From NCBI RefSeq assembly GCF_934632265.1, contig NZ_CAKTYH010000052.1, positions 1-12,990 of the forward strand: a DNA stretch of 12,990 nucleotides. The letters are read 5' to 3'. A program made the translations under genes and the position numbers. Under the pieces are notes generated by a model, which worked only from the letters and a program-made list of their open reading frames with translations, was not told where the DNA came from and made no database searches. Source of the stretch: an uncultured Senegalimassilia sp. GTDB lineage: Bacteria; Actinomycetota; Coriobacteriia; Coriobacteriales; Eggerthellaceae. Position 1 is the first letter of the stretch. Every line of letters starts with the position of its first letter. Shown piece after piece: positions 5,945 to 12,990 of the stretch.

Positions 5945-7159
5945 TTACCCTTGATTACCCAAGTCTACAAAACGCATACCGACAAAAAACACCAGCAAGC
6001 CAATGCCAATTGTCCCGATCGCAAAAATAACCTCGGATGCGGAAGGCAGGTAGACAAGCGAGCCGTACGCCTGCAGCATGCCATTGGACCAATTTGGCAG
6101 AGCATACTGAGTCAAAAGGTCAGCTTCGGAGAAATTAGGAACCTGAAAACCGCCGAGCAGGAGCTGCATGCGCTTGCACAGAACGCCCACGAGCGCCAAA
6201 ATCGCGCCGCACATCACGGCCGGCTGCTTAGCGCGCAAGCTAGGCGCGAAAGCCATAACGGCAACAGCGACATAGCACACAACCTGCATCCAGAAAAACG
6301 GAGCGATAGGTCCCTGAATCAGCAAACCGACCACCTGGGAATCGGAGCCTCCAGGATAAGCAGCCGTAACCAGGTCGGCAAGAAGCATGAACAAATCAAC
6401 CAGCGCAAAGACCCCGATGATCTGCACCAAACGAGAGAGCTTTTTGGAATCAATGGCGATAATGTTCAACGCGCGGAAGGCGTATGCCACCGCCGCGATC
6501 AAAGCCGAGCCGCTCAGCAGTGCGGAAGACACGAACCAGGGACCCATAAGCGCAGTGTGCCAATACGCATGCGAGGAATATGCGCTGAAAATCAGCGCCT
6601 CCACAAGCTGCAACGCCACAGCGGCAACGATTGCCGCAATGCTGAGACCTCGTACAAGCGTCCCATGTGCCGCACCACCTCGTACAAGCGCAACAAACAG
6701 CACGATCTCAAGCGCGAAATACACCACCAGGGCGATCATATCCCACATAAGCGGACTTGCAATGTTCCCGCTCACCAACATCTCGAACACGCGCAAGGGT
6801 TGCCCCAGGTCAAACACAATAAAGCACGCTGCAACGATTCCGCTTGCAAGCGACACCCACACAGCGGGCTTGAGAATACCCTCGTATCCCTCAATGCCGA
6901 ATGCGCTTGGCGCCACACCAACGATCAGCGATCCGGCAGAAATGCCCACAAAAAGCATGAAGCAGCCAATGCCCAATCCCCACGGCGTGTAATTGCGCAT
7001 ATTGGTCTCGCCCAGACCATTGACGTTCTGCAAAACCCAGAATGCGATTCCGACAGCAGCCAAAACCGCCGCAACCGCAATGAGCGCGATCGGCACATTG
7101 GCCCTGTTTTTGGCAACAGTCGAGTTGACGACTTGCGCCGTCGATGCGTTATCTGCCAT
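5945..7159 (-). CDS. NrfD/PsrC-family quinol-oxidising membrane subunit
   Basis: A 404-residue polytopic protein of the NrfD/PsrC (polysulfide reductase membrane subunit) family. Such subunits anchor an extracytoplasmic molybdoenzyme and pass electrons from menaquinol to the Fe-S subunit without haem. Ten hydrophobic segments are visible (about 22-44, 59-83, 97-118, 138-160, 170-193, 207-230, 243-265, 285-305, 313-336 and 374-397). The family motif FDLGQPLRV is at 116-124. The length fits the longer, ten-helix members better than the eight-helix NrfD of about 320 aa. AAAGGAG sits 6 nt before ATG 7159, only 15 bp after the Fe-S gene, so the two are surely co-transcribed. The N-terminal 20 residues are hydrophilic and probably cytoplasmic. 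Quinol oxidation is family knowledge; proton coupling cannot be judged here. Confidence 0.93.
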   Translation of the reverse strand: MADNASTAQVVNSTVAKNRANVPIALIAVAAVLAAVGIAFWVLQNVNGLGETNMRNYTPWGLGIGCFMLFVGISAGSLIVGVAPSAFGIEGYEGILKPAVWVSLASGIVAACFIVFDLGQPLRVFEMLVSGNIASPLMWDMIALVVYFALEIVLFVALVRGGAAHGTLVRGLSIAAIVAAVALQLVEALIFSAYSSHAYWHTALMGPWFVSSALLSGSALIAAVAYAFRALNIIAIDSKKLSRLVQIIGVFALVDLFMLLADLVTAAYPGGSDSQVVGLLIQGPIAPFFWMQVVCYVAVAVMAFAPSLRAKQPAVMCGAILALVGVLCKRMQLLLGGFQVPNFSEADLLTQYALPNWSNGMLQAYGSLVYLPSASEVIFAIGTIGIGLLVFFVGMRFVDLGNQG

Positions 7160-7174
7160 TATTTTCTCCTTTAA

Positions 7175-7804
7175 CTACAAGAGATAGAAGAGCGAAGGAT
7201 TGGTCCCGCGATCATCAAGGAGCTGTTTATAGTTCCTCGTTTTAAGTGCTTTTGAGATTTCGGAATCGGGATCGTTCAAATCGCCGAAAATCCTAGCCCG
7301 GCCCGGGCACACGTCAACGCATGCCGGCAAAAGCCCCTTTTCAAGACGATGGCGGCAGAACGTGCATTTTTCCACCGTATGCTTCTGGTGGGAAGGAGCA
7401 TCCACATCGCCAATCGCATAATCGAGCGCATACACCGGCTCATCCCAGTTGAATGAGCGCACTCCCGTGTAGGGGCATGCAGTCATGCACATGCGACAGC
7501 CGATGCATTTGTCGGAATCTTGTATGACGACACCGGTTTGCTCATCTTTATACGTGGCACCCACGGGGCACACTTTCGCGCATGCAGGGTTTTCGCAATG
7601 CTGGCACGACACCGTGTACTGATTCATCTTCAAGCTAGGATACTCGCCGGCAGGTGCATCATTTTCTTCTCCGCCATCGGTGATGACGCGATTCCACCAG
7701 ATGCCTTGGGGAAGATTGTTCTCAACCTTGCATGCCATTGCGCAGGTGCTGCACCCGATGCATCGGGTGACATCGATGGCCATAGCGTAGTGTTTCTCTG
7801 ACAT
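7175..7804 (-). CDS. 4Fe-4S dicluster electron-transfer subunit (DmsB/NrfC/PhsB type)
   Basis: A 209-residue ferredoxin-like subunit that wires the membrane quinol oxidase to the molybdenum catalytic subunit. All sixteen cysteines for four [4Fe-4S] clusters are present, in the DmsB order: Cys15/18/21/25, Cys67/70/75/79, Cys100/103/106/110 and Cys147/150/162/166. Motifs include CIGCSTCAMAC, CQHCENPACAKVCP, CIGCRMCMTACPY and CVDVCPGRA. There is no signal peptide, as expected for a subunit that rides through the Tat pathway bound to its catalytic partner. ATG 7804 is chosen because AGGT at 7811-7814 gives a 6-nt spacing and the conserved MSEKHYAMAIDVTRC opening follows; a longer frame to 7840 would overlap the upstream gene. 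It starts 8 nt after the catalytic gene stop, so translation is likely coupled. Confidence 0.95.
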   Translation of the reverse strand: MSEKHYAMAIDVTRCIGCSTCAMACKVENNLPQGIWWNRVITDGGEENDAPAGEYPSLKMNQYTVSCQHCENPACAKVCPVGATYKDEQTGVVIQDSDKCIGCRMCMTACPYTGVRSFNWDEPVYALDYAIGDVDAPSHQKHTVEKCTFCRHRLEKGLLPACVDVCPGRARIFGDLNDPDSEISKALKTRNYKQLLDDRGTNPSLFYLL

Positions 7805-7812
7805 ACTCGCAC

Positions 7813-10326
7813 CTACTCTTCCCACTTGCGCATCTCGCACAGATTGTCAAAATAGTTCTGATTCACCGCTACGGGGTCAAAGTCAGACGAAGCCAATTCT
7901 GACCAAGAACCAGCTTTGTGCTGATTAGCCTGCCAGCTCTTGGGATACACCAACGTCCCTGGCCTGATGCCGTTATTGATAACCACCTTAGCAACGCAAT
8001 GGCCTCGGTCGTTATAGCATTCAACGTAGTCGCCGGTCTTGATTTCGCGCGCATCGGCATCGATCTGGTTCATCTTCACCGTAGGCTCAGGATCGAGCTC
8101 ACGAAGAAGTTCGTTGCCGAAGAATTGAGAGTGCACGCGGAAGCGAGGCCTTTCGCTCATCAAGATCAGCGGATACTTCTTGTACAGCTCATTGGAATCG
8201 TCCTGCCACGCTTCCTTGGGAGGAATAAAGTGCGGCAAATGCTCGGTGGAGGGATCGAATTCCTGCCCCTGCTGAAGACGCATGGTGGGATTCTCCACGT
8301 AGAACTCCATACGCTTGGAAGTCGTTTTGAATTTCAGGTCTTTCCAGGGAATGTTGGGATAAGTCCCCTCGGGGTCGTACCTCATAACGCCGTTTTCTTT
8401 AAGCGAATCGAACGTAACGCCCAGTTTACGCGCCGCGTCAGTGTTGAGGCTTGCACGCAGGAATTCTTCGTCGCTTTGGGTGAAATACTGTCCAAGACCC
8501 ATCTTCTCAGCCAATAGCCTTGCGATGTCGGAGTCTTTTTTGCATTCAAAGGGCGGCTCGACCGCTTTCTCGCTGTACATCACATGACGCCAAGTGGAGG
8601 AATTGATGATGTCCTCAAACTCGAACCAATGGCATACGGGCAGCACGATATCGGAATAACGCACGGTATCGTTGTAGGTAGTATCGGCCGTCACGATAAG
8701 GTCGAGATTGTCCATCAGGTCATGCTTGAGCTCATTGGTATGAACGCTCGTGCAAAGCGGATTCCACTGATAAATGTAGGCAGCCTTGATCTTGTGATCT
8801 TTGCCTTTGTACTTTCCGGTTCGGCATACTTCGCGAGCCGTAAGGACATCCATGATGGGCGAAGTAGACGCGCCGGCAACGTAGCTCTGATTGCTATCGA
8901 ATATGCCCACGCCGCCGATGAAAGGAACGCCGTATCCTGCACCCTTATATCCGATTTGACCCGTCAGCGCAGTCATGGCAGCGCCCGCATGCGCAGAATG
9001 GACGCCGTTGTAATACATGTTCGAACCGAAGCCAACACGGTGATAATTGGGGCCGTCAGCCGCCAAATGCGCCAATTCGCGAATCGTATCGGCGCTTACT
9101 CCGCAAACTTCCTCAGCCTTCTCAGGCGTCCACTGCTTTACTTCCTCAAGAAGCAGATCATACGCGGTGCGGCATTTTACCCCATTGAAGTCATACGTTC
9201 CCGAAAGCAGGGGGTCTGATTCGTCGTTTGCCGAAACCACCTCGCCTTTTGCATTGAGCACGGCAGCAGGATCGTCGTATTGCGGAGCTGCCTCGCTCAT
9301 GACGCCGGACCACTGATCGCGAGTGGGCTTGCTCATGCCCGTATATACGGGCTCCACACCAAAATCGCTCATGCGCAAGAACTTAGCATTATCCGAGCGG
9401 ACCAAGAAAGGCGCGCAGGTGTGCTCTTTCATAAACGGGACATTGGTCAAGCCCTCTTCGATGAGCACATACATGATTCCAAAGGTAAGGACGGCGTCGG
9501 TGCCAGGACGAATGGGAACCCAGATATCAGCTTTAGACGCGACCTTGGTGTAGGTCGGATCGATGACGACGAGCTTGGCGCCGGCTTCTTTGGCGTCGGC
9601 AACGAAGTGCCAGTCGTGAATCTGGGCTTCAGTGGTGTTGTTGCCCCAAAGCCATACATGCTTCGCGTTGGGCATATCCGCAACATCGTTCATGACCCAG
9701 TTGCCGGCATTGCCCATGACGCGGTTGATGCCCATGGTATTGGCCAAGTCGACGTCATAGGTCATATTCGACGCGTTCATGCCATTGAAAAGCAGCGTGT
9801 ACATGCTGTGGCCGAGATTGCCGTAATTGCCCGAAGCTTTCCACCAAGTAATAGCCTGCGGACCGTACTCGTCGATGATCTCTTTCCATTTTGTGGTGAT
9901 CTCATCGATAGCTTCACTCCACGAGATACGTTCCCACTGGTCACCTCCGCGAGGCGTTCCCTCAACGCGACGCATCGGGTATTTCAAGCGATTCGAATCG
10001 GCGATGCGATACGGATGGGCCAGACCGCGCAAGCAGATGCGGTTATACTCCGGCGCATTATCCACGGGATGCATAGAGGTCTTTACCACGTGGCCGTCAC
10101 GCACGTGCACATTCATCGAGCACGTGCCCTGGCAGTTAGGACGGCATACGCAGCGATACACTTGATCGCTGGAATCGGTCTTTTGGCTTGCATTGGAATC
10201 CTCGGCCAAGGCGGTAAGCGTGCATGTTGCCGAAGCCCCCACGCTAACCGCACCTGCCATAAGGGCAGTTGTCTTGAGGAACCCCCTGCGAGTAAGCGTG
10301 CCAGAAGAACTCGTTTCTTTAGGCAT
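7813..10326 (-). CDS. Tat-exported molybdopterin oxidoreductase, DMSO-reductase superfamily catalytic subunit
   Basis: An 837-residue bis-MGD enzyme. Residues 12-18 (TRRGFLK) are a twin-arginine motif, followed by a hydrophobic stretch and likely cleavage near TALA (38-41). The next domain binds [4Fe-4S]: Cys61, Cys65 and Cys69 (CRPNCQGTC, the DmsA-like C-x3-C-x3-C) and Cys98 in ICLRG. Cofactor-domain landmarks include WLWGNNTTEAQ (225-235) and the C-terminal molydopterin dinucleotide-binding domain (LILMSERPRFRVHSQF onward). Where DmsA has a serine Mo ligand (YSSAQ) this protein reads YDVDLANTMG (190-199), so Asp191 or Asp193 may be the ligand, as in type II enzymes such as NarG. GAAGGGGG precedes ATG 10326, where the Tat signal starts; the frame is open further upstream but has no other good start. 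The substrate (S-oxide, N-oxide, sulfur compound, or an aromatic or diet-derived acceptor) cannot be told from sequence. Confidence 0.93.
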   Translation of the reverse strand: MPKETSSSGTLTRRGFLKTTALMAGAVSVGASATCTLTALAEDSNASQKTDSSDQVYRCVCRPNCQGTCSMNVHVRDGHVVKTSMHPVDNAPEYNRICLRGLAHPYRIADSNRLKYPMRRVEGTPRGGDQWERISWSEAIDEITTKWKEIIDEYGPQAITWWKASGNYGNLGHSMYTLLFNGMNASNMTYDVDLANTMGINRVMGNAGNWVMNDVADMPNAKHVWLWGNNTTEAQIHDWHFVADAKEAGAKLVVIDPTYTKVASKADIWVPIRPGTDAVLTFGIMYVLIEEGLTNVPFMKEHTCAPFLVRSDNAKFLRMSDFGVEPVYTGMSKPTRDQWSGVMSEAAPQYDDPAAVLNAKGEVVSANDESDPLLSGTYDFNGVKCRTAYDLLLEEVKQWTPEKAEEVCGVSADTIRELAHLAADGPNYHRVGFGSNMYYNGVHSAHAGAAMTALTGQIGYKGAGYGVPFIGGVGIFDSNQSYVAGASTSPIMDVLTAREVCRTGKYKGKDHKIKAAYIYQWNPLCTSVHTNELKHDLMDNLDLIVTADTTYNDTVRYSDIVLPVCHWFEFEDIINSSTWRHVMYSEKAVEPPFECKKDSDIARLLAEKMGLGQYFTQSDEEFLRASLNTDAARKLGVTFDSLKENGVMRYDPEGTYPNIPWKDLKFKTTSKRMEFYVENPTMRLQQGQEFDPSTEHLPHFIPPKEAWQDDSNELYKKYPLILMSERPRFRVHSQFFGNELLRELDPEPTVKMNQIDADAREIKTGDYVECYNDRGHCVAKVVINNGIRPGTLVYPKSWQANQHKAGSWSELASSDFDPVAVNQNYFDNLCEMRKWEE

Positions 10327-10344
10327 GTTTCCCCCTTCTGTTGA

Positions 10345-10370
10345 GCGCTGCTTCTCCTTGCACGCAGCGC
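10345..10370 (-). promoter_or_regulatory. Leader hairpin with Shine-Dalgarno-like loop
   Basis: In the leader of the oxidoreductase operon a 7-bp GC-rich stem (10345-10351 with 10364-10370) encloses a 12-nt loop that reads GTGCAAGGAGAA on the transcript. AAGGAG is a stronger Shine-Dalgarno than the one actually used (GAAGGGGG at 10331-10338), yet no start codon follows it. The stem could position ribosomes or bind a regulator; either is inference. Confidence 0.4.
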
Positions 10371-10408
10371 ATTGAAGTCTATAAACCTGGCCGGGTTTCT
10401 TGCCTGTC

Positions 10409-10437
10409 ATTATGTCACAATGTATTGCGATAATCAA
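10409..10437 (-). promoter_or_regulatory. Sigma-70-type promoter of the oxidoreductase operon
   Basis: On the minus strand TTGATT (10432-10437) and CATAAT (10409-10414) are separated by exactly 17 bp. They match four and five of six consensus bases. The start would fall near 10402, giving a leader of about 75 nt before ATG 10326. The 9-bp repeats touch the -35 box, which suggests that a bound activator helps the imperfect -35. Confidence 0.6.
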
Positions 10438-10473
10438 TCGCACAATTGCGACAATTGTGACAATTGCGACAAT
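10438..10473 (-). repeat. Four contiguous 9-bp direct repeats (putative operator)
   Basis: Read on the minus strand, from the distal end, the units are ATTGTCGCA (10465-10473), ATTGTCACA (10456-10464), ATTGTCGCA (10447-10455) and the variant ATTGTGCGA (10438-10446). Unit junctions create TTG-N3-CAA dyads. The array ends exactly where the -35 box begins. The most likely role is an activator-binding array for the operon. Phased 9 bp apart, neighbouring sites lie on somewhat rotated faces of the helix. The regulator is unknown; the nearby GntR protein is one candidate, an off-window LuxR- or Crp-type protein another. Confidence 0.65.
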
Positions 10474-10475
10474 CC

Positions 10476-10634
10476 AGAAAACAGTGCCAAATTTATAGAG
10501 CGCAGAAGGGACGAGGCCTCACGTATAACCGCCCCGTTGGAAACAGCGGAAATAGGAGTTCCCCCTGAAAGCGCGCAGGCATTCGGAATCATTGGCAACT
10601 TCGATTCCTCTCAGCGCACCGAGGGGAATGCAGC
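10476..10634. other. Spacer between the gntR stop and the operator array
   Basis: With the leader, promoter and repeats described separately, the 308-bp intergenic region leaves this 159-bp piece. A G-U-containing 8-bp stem near 10605-10629 follows the gntR stop on the minus strand, but without a U-run, so termination of the gntR transcript here is uncertain and read-through into the oxidoreductase operon is possible. I see no gene. Confidence 0.4.
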
Positions 10635-11039
10635 CTAACCCCTCCTGTATGCCAGACGCATTTCGAGAAGAGCGATGATGTCCTCATCGGTCATGCCCGC
10701 ATTTGTGCACGTAGTAATCAAATCGTCCAGCAAAAGCTCCAGAGGAGAATCGGTTGCTCGTTCGCAACCAACAGCATGCCGGGCCGCCACAAACGTGCCC
10801 CTTCCCTTGCGCGTAGAAACATATCCCTCACGCTCTAGATCGATATAGGCACGATTTACCGTGTTGTAGCTGATATCAAGATCGACAGCCAATTTGCGAA
10901 CCGTAGGGAGCTTGTCGCCCTCGTCGAATTCGCCTTTACCGATCAAATAGGAGATACGATTCTTAATCTGGATCCATGTAGGCAAACCACTGGAATAATC
11001 TATTTCAAACCCATCGAGGGGATTCTTTTGAGTTGTCAT
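10635..11039 (-). CDS. YtrA-type GntR-family transcriptional regulator
   Basis: A 134-residue regulator. Residues about 20-85 form the winged helix-turn-helix of GntR proteins: PTWIQIKNRI opening, GDKLPTVRKLAVDLDISYNTVNRAYIDLEREG (41-72) with the recognition helix around SYNTVNRAY, and the wing YVSTRKGRGTFV (73-84). Only about 48 residues follow, mostly helical (LELLLDDLITTCTNAGMTDEDIIALLEMRL), the mark of the YtrA subfamily, which lacks an effector-binding domain and often represses an adjacent membrane-protein operon. Its ATG overlaps the stop of the upstream slipin gene (ATGA), with AAGGGG 10 nt before it, so translation is coupled. It probably controls its own operon (NrfD-slipin-gntR and beyond), and perhaps the oxidoreductase operon downstream; targets are inferred. 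Confidence 0.9.
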   Translation of the reverse strand: MTTQKNPLDGFEIDYSSGLPTWIQIKNRISYLIGKGEFDEGDKLPTVRKLAVDLDISYNTVNRAYIDLEREGYVSTRKGRGTFVAARHAVGCERATDSPLELLLDDLITTCTNAGMTDEDIIALLEMRLAYRRG

Positions 11040-12022
11040 CTTATCTGCACCCCTTCCGCAAAACCGTCGCTTACCGCTGTGGGAACCGTCACCACGGTGC
11101 CGCCGGACTCTTTCACCGTCTCGTACTGCATGAGCATGGTGCGCAACTTCATTGCGTTTTCCGAATCTGCATATATTTTCGCCGCCTCAGAAAGAGCTTC
11201 GGCCAAATCGGCCTCAACACTTGCAACCGTCATTCGGGCGTTACGTTCTCGGTCGGCACGCGCCTCAAGCGACATGGATTCCTGCAGCTCCTCAGGAATC
11301 ACGATATCGCGCACTTTTACCGCGATGATGTCGATTCCCCAATCCGAAGAAATACGCGCAACATCCTCTTCGATTTCAATGTCGAGCTCATTGCGCGCGA
11401 GGGCGACCTCTGCCACCGCTTTGCGCCCAACCGCTTCACGCAAGGCGGTTTGAGCCAAGCACGTCACGGCAACATAGTAATCCCCCACTTCAGTACAGGC
11501 CTGTTCGGCATCGCGAACAATCCAATACAGCACCGCATCGACCGAAACGGGTATCAAATCGGCAGTTAACGTACGCTCGGCATAAAACGTGGTGCACATA
11601 GTTCGTTGGTCTACGCGCATGGTTCCGTGCTCGATGACGGGAATGGTCGCATACACCCCGGGACCTGCCACGCGATTGACTTTGCCCAAACGCAAAATCA
11701 CCACCCGCTCCCAGCTTAGCGCCACATGAAGGCTCGAGCATGCGAGAGTCGCCACCATCAATGCCACCACTATGGCAATCGCATCAACGTCTCCCCAGAT
11801 TGCAAAGGAACATCCCAGAACGGCAAAGAAAGACACGATGAACACCGCAATGCCGAAAATGAGCGCACCATTGCGCGATGATCTGCGAGGCACCGCATCG
11901 CCAGACGAGCCCATCCCTACCGCCGTAGGGCATGGAGACGCCGACAGAGAAAGCTCATCCGCATCGGCGCCTTTCTTGGCGCACCCATATCCTTTCGCTT
12001 TACCCCCATAATTGTCTCGCAT
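11036..12022 (-). CDS. Slipin (SPFH/Band 7) membrane protein
   Basis: A 328-residue SPFH protein distinct from the one at 1875-2825. The first 50 residues are hydrophilic and Ser/Gly-rich. Two hydrophobic segments follow (about 53-76 and 81-99, a hairpin as in slipins), then the PHB domain (about 100-250) with WERVVILRLGKVNRVAGPG, YATIPVIE and VRDIVIPEELQESM, and a coiled coil rich in Ala and Glu (about 252-290). Numbering includes the first of two tandem ATGs; AAGGAG lies 3 nt from ATG 12025 but 6 nt from ATG 12022, so 12022 is preferred. It sits 53-56 bp after the second NrfD gene and overlaps the gntR start by 4 bp. Slipins form membrane scaffolds with proteases or complexes; a role in assembling or protecting the adjacent quinol-linked complex is inferred from context only. 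Confidence 0.9.
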   Translation of the reverse strand: MRDNYGGKAKGYGCAKKGADADELSLSASPCPTAVGMGSSGDAVPRRSSRNGALIFGIAVFIVSFFAVLGCSFAIWGDVDAIAIVVALMVATLACSSLHVALSWERVVILRLGKVNRVAGPGVYATIPVIEHGTMRVDQRTMCTTFYAERTLTADLIPVSVDAVLYWIVRDAEQACTEVGDYYVAVTCLAQTALREAVGRKAVAEVALARNELDIEIEEDVARISSDWGIDIIAVKVRDIVIPEELQESMSLEARADRERNARMTVASVEADLAEALSEAAKIYADSENAMKLRTMLMQYETVKESGGTVVTVPTAVSDGFAEGVQIR

Positions 12023-12044
12023 CATAAGCTCCTTCTTTTATGCC

Positions 12045-12072
12045 TTCGAATGCTTACCCCTATTTATTCGAA
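12045..12072. repeat. 7-bp inverted repeat in the NrfD-slipin spacer
   Basis: TTCGAAT at 12045-12051 pairs exactly with ATTCGAA at 12066-12072 across a 14-nt spacer. It fills most of the 53-bp gap between the second NrfD gene and the slipin. It is too A/T-rich and lacks the U-run for a terminator; it may be a weak intercistronic hairpin or an operator. Confidence 0.35.
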
Positions 12073-12078
12073 ACTCGC

Positions 12079-12990
12079 TCACATTGCCATGGAAAGACCG
12101 CTATACCCCGATGAAATCGAGGCGGAGGCAAGCTCCTGCACTGGGTCGTAGGCAGCAAAACTCACTATGCAAAAACGCAGCGCTAACGCGCCGATCAGCA
12201 ATGCAGCCGCCACCCAGACAAGCAGAGAGCAATGGCTCTTGTCGACCGCAAGCCACTCCATGGCCAACGGTATCGCAAGTCCCATAGCGCATACGACCAC
12301 CCAAAACAGCGGAGCCAAATCGCCAACGATTAGAGCCTCCAACGCATCAGCGCAACGCGCATCATGCGCGAGCCACAAACCATATACGCAAAGCGTGACG
12401 ATTTCCGCGCAAATGAGAATGCGGTCAATTGAAAGAGGGATTTCCAAAAACGCATAAAACGATTCGTGCGGTTCCGCAGAAGCAATGCATCCCACGAACA
12501 ACGCGATTCCACCTGAAAGCGATGAAAGCACGAAGAGAATCGGAACCATCGGCGATTGCCACGCCGCCACCGATGCCATGATGCTCAGGAGAATACCGGT
12601 ATAAGCGATTGTCACGCCGCCCACGCACACCCCGGCGACGGCAAAAAAACGCGTCGCTACGACGCCCATGGAAACACGATCGAAGTTCTCGCATACCGCT
12701 CCTGCGCAAGAAAGCACAGCTGACCCCGCCAAGCAATACGCCCCAACGGCAATCGGCGTTAATCTGGGCGAAATGATCAGCATCAACAATCTGTCAAATC
12801 GCCCCAAATCAACGGAGAGGCACACGATGCCTAAAGCAAGCAACAAAAAGCAGACCGCCCACACTCTGCCCAAGAGCCATGAAGGAATAGCCCGCACGCA
12901 GGCGGGCGCGCTATTCAACGTGCGTAGGCCTTCCACAATGCACAGCATCACAAGCGCGCCACCGCCCACGCCGCCAAGGAATATATAAAA
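12079..12990 (-). CDS. Second NrfD/PsrC-family membrane subunit (5' end beyond window)
   Basis: A polytopic protein seen for 303 residues; the frame stays open to the window edge, so the start lies outside. The first visible residues, FYIFLGGVGGGA, are the typical first-helix opening of NrfD proteins. Other marks are VDLGRFDRLLMLIISPRLTPIAVGAY, close to the family block LDLGRPDR...NPTSPMSWG, and YTGILLSIMASVAAWQSPMVPILFVLSSLSGGIALF. About eight hydrophobic segments are visible, matching the classical eight-helix NrfD (about 320 aa), so only a few residues should be missing. It differs clearly from the ten-helix homologue at 5945-7159. In such operons Fe-S and catalytic subunit genes usually lie upstream, here off the right edge. 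A GTG at 12967-12969 could be misread as the start, but that would remove the first helix. Confidence 0.88.
   Translation of the reverse strand, partial: FYIFLGGVGGGALVMLCIVEGLRTLNSAPACVRAIPSWLLGRVWAVCFLLLALGIVCLSVDLGRFDRLLMLIISPRLTPIAVGAYCLAGSAVLSCAGAVCENFDRVSMGVVATRFFAVAGVCVGGVTIAYTGILLSIMASVAAWQSPMVPILFVLSSLSGGIALFVGCIASAEPHESFYAFLEIPLSIDRILICAEIVTLCVYGLWLAHDARCADALEALIVGDLAPLFWVVVCAMGLAIPLAMEWLAVDKSHCSLLVWVAAALLIGALALRFCIVSFAAYDPVQELASASISSGYSGLSMAM

Noticed and set aside
5951..7174. 407-codon open frame on the plus strand
   Set aside because: It is antisense to the ten-helix NrfD gene, with low-hydrophobicity, His/Arg/Asn-rich sequence typical of the complement of a membrane protein.
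9280..10344. 354-codon open frame on the plus strand
   Set aside because: It is antisense to the molybdoenzyme gene, whose own frame has clear cofactor motifs throughout.
10327..10443. Longer N-terminus for the molybdoenzyme
   Set aside because: It would put about 39 residues ahead of the Tat signal and use sequence overlapping the promoter; the Tat motif starts normally from 10326.
10438..10473. Short CRISPR-like array
   Set aside because: The units are 9 bp and contiguous, without spacers, and no cas genes are present.
10372..10638. 88-codon plus-strand frame with a repeated CDN motif
   Set aside because: The repetition comes from the 9-bp operator repeats; there is no ribosome binding site and it covers the operon promoter.

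Overview
The window looks like chromosomal DNA from an anaerobic, gut-type actinobacterium of the Coriobacteriia, most likely Eggerthellaceae (Eggerthella/Slackia/Adlercreutzia-like). The grounds are a Tat-exported molybdopterin oxidoreductase operon with its own NrfD anchor and TorD chaperone, a second NrfD gene nearby, moderate to high GC, and a first gene that resembles a family I associate with Coriobacteriia. This assignment rests on family resemblance and was not searched.

Left part (1-5100, mostly GC-rich). A forward gene (116-1291) encodes a protein with a C-terminal DUF559/Vsr-like nuclease-fold domain. After a 583-bp gap comes a forward SPFH/stomatin-like gene (1875-2825). A 679-bp gap follows, holding an orphan reverse-strand terminator and a decayed second copy of the 3' end of the next gene. 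That gene is a reverse-strand FucO-type iron-dependent alcohol dehydrogenase (3505-4668) with a near-perfect terminator. Upstream of fucO lies a 530-bp gap with nested inverted repeats, two adjacent imperfect tandem repeats and the terminators of the operon to the right.

Middle part (5203-10475, reverse strand, lower GC). This is a complete respiratory oxidoreductase operon of the DMSO-reductase type, transcribed right to left: catalytic subunit with Tat signal, four-cluster [4Fe-4S] subunit, ten-helix NrfD/PsrC quinol-oxidising anchor, and TorD-type chaperone. A good promoter (-35 at 10432-10437, -10 at 10409-10414, 17-bp spacer) lies about 80 bp before the first gene. Four contiguous 9-bp direct repeats abut its -35 box, most simply read as an activator site. 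Electrons would pass from menaquinol through NrfD and the Fe-S subunit to the extracytoplasmic molybdenum subunit. The terminal acceptor cannot be read from the sequence.

Right part (10635-12990, reverse strand). A second NrfD-type membrane subunit, cut by the window edge, is followed by a second SPFH protein (slipin) and a YtrA-type GntR repressor. The slipin and GntR genes overlap by four bases. The catalytic and Fe-S partners of this second NrfD presumably lie beyond the right edge. Two quinol-linked complexes therefore stand side by side, with an SPFH membrane-scaffold protein and a small regulator between them. No tRNA, rRNA, CRISPR array or transposase was recognised.
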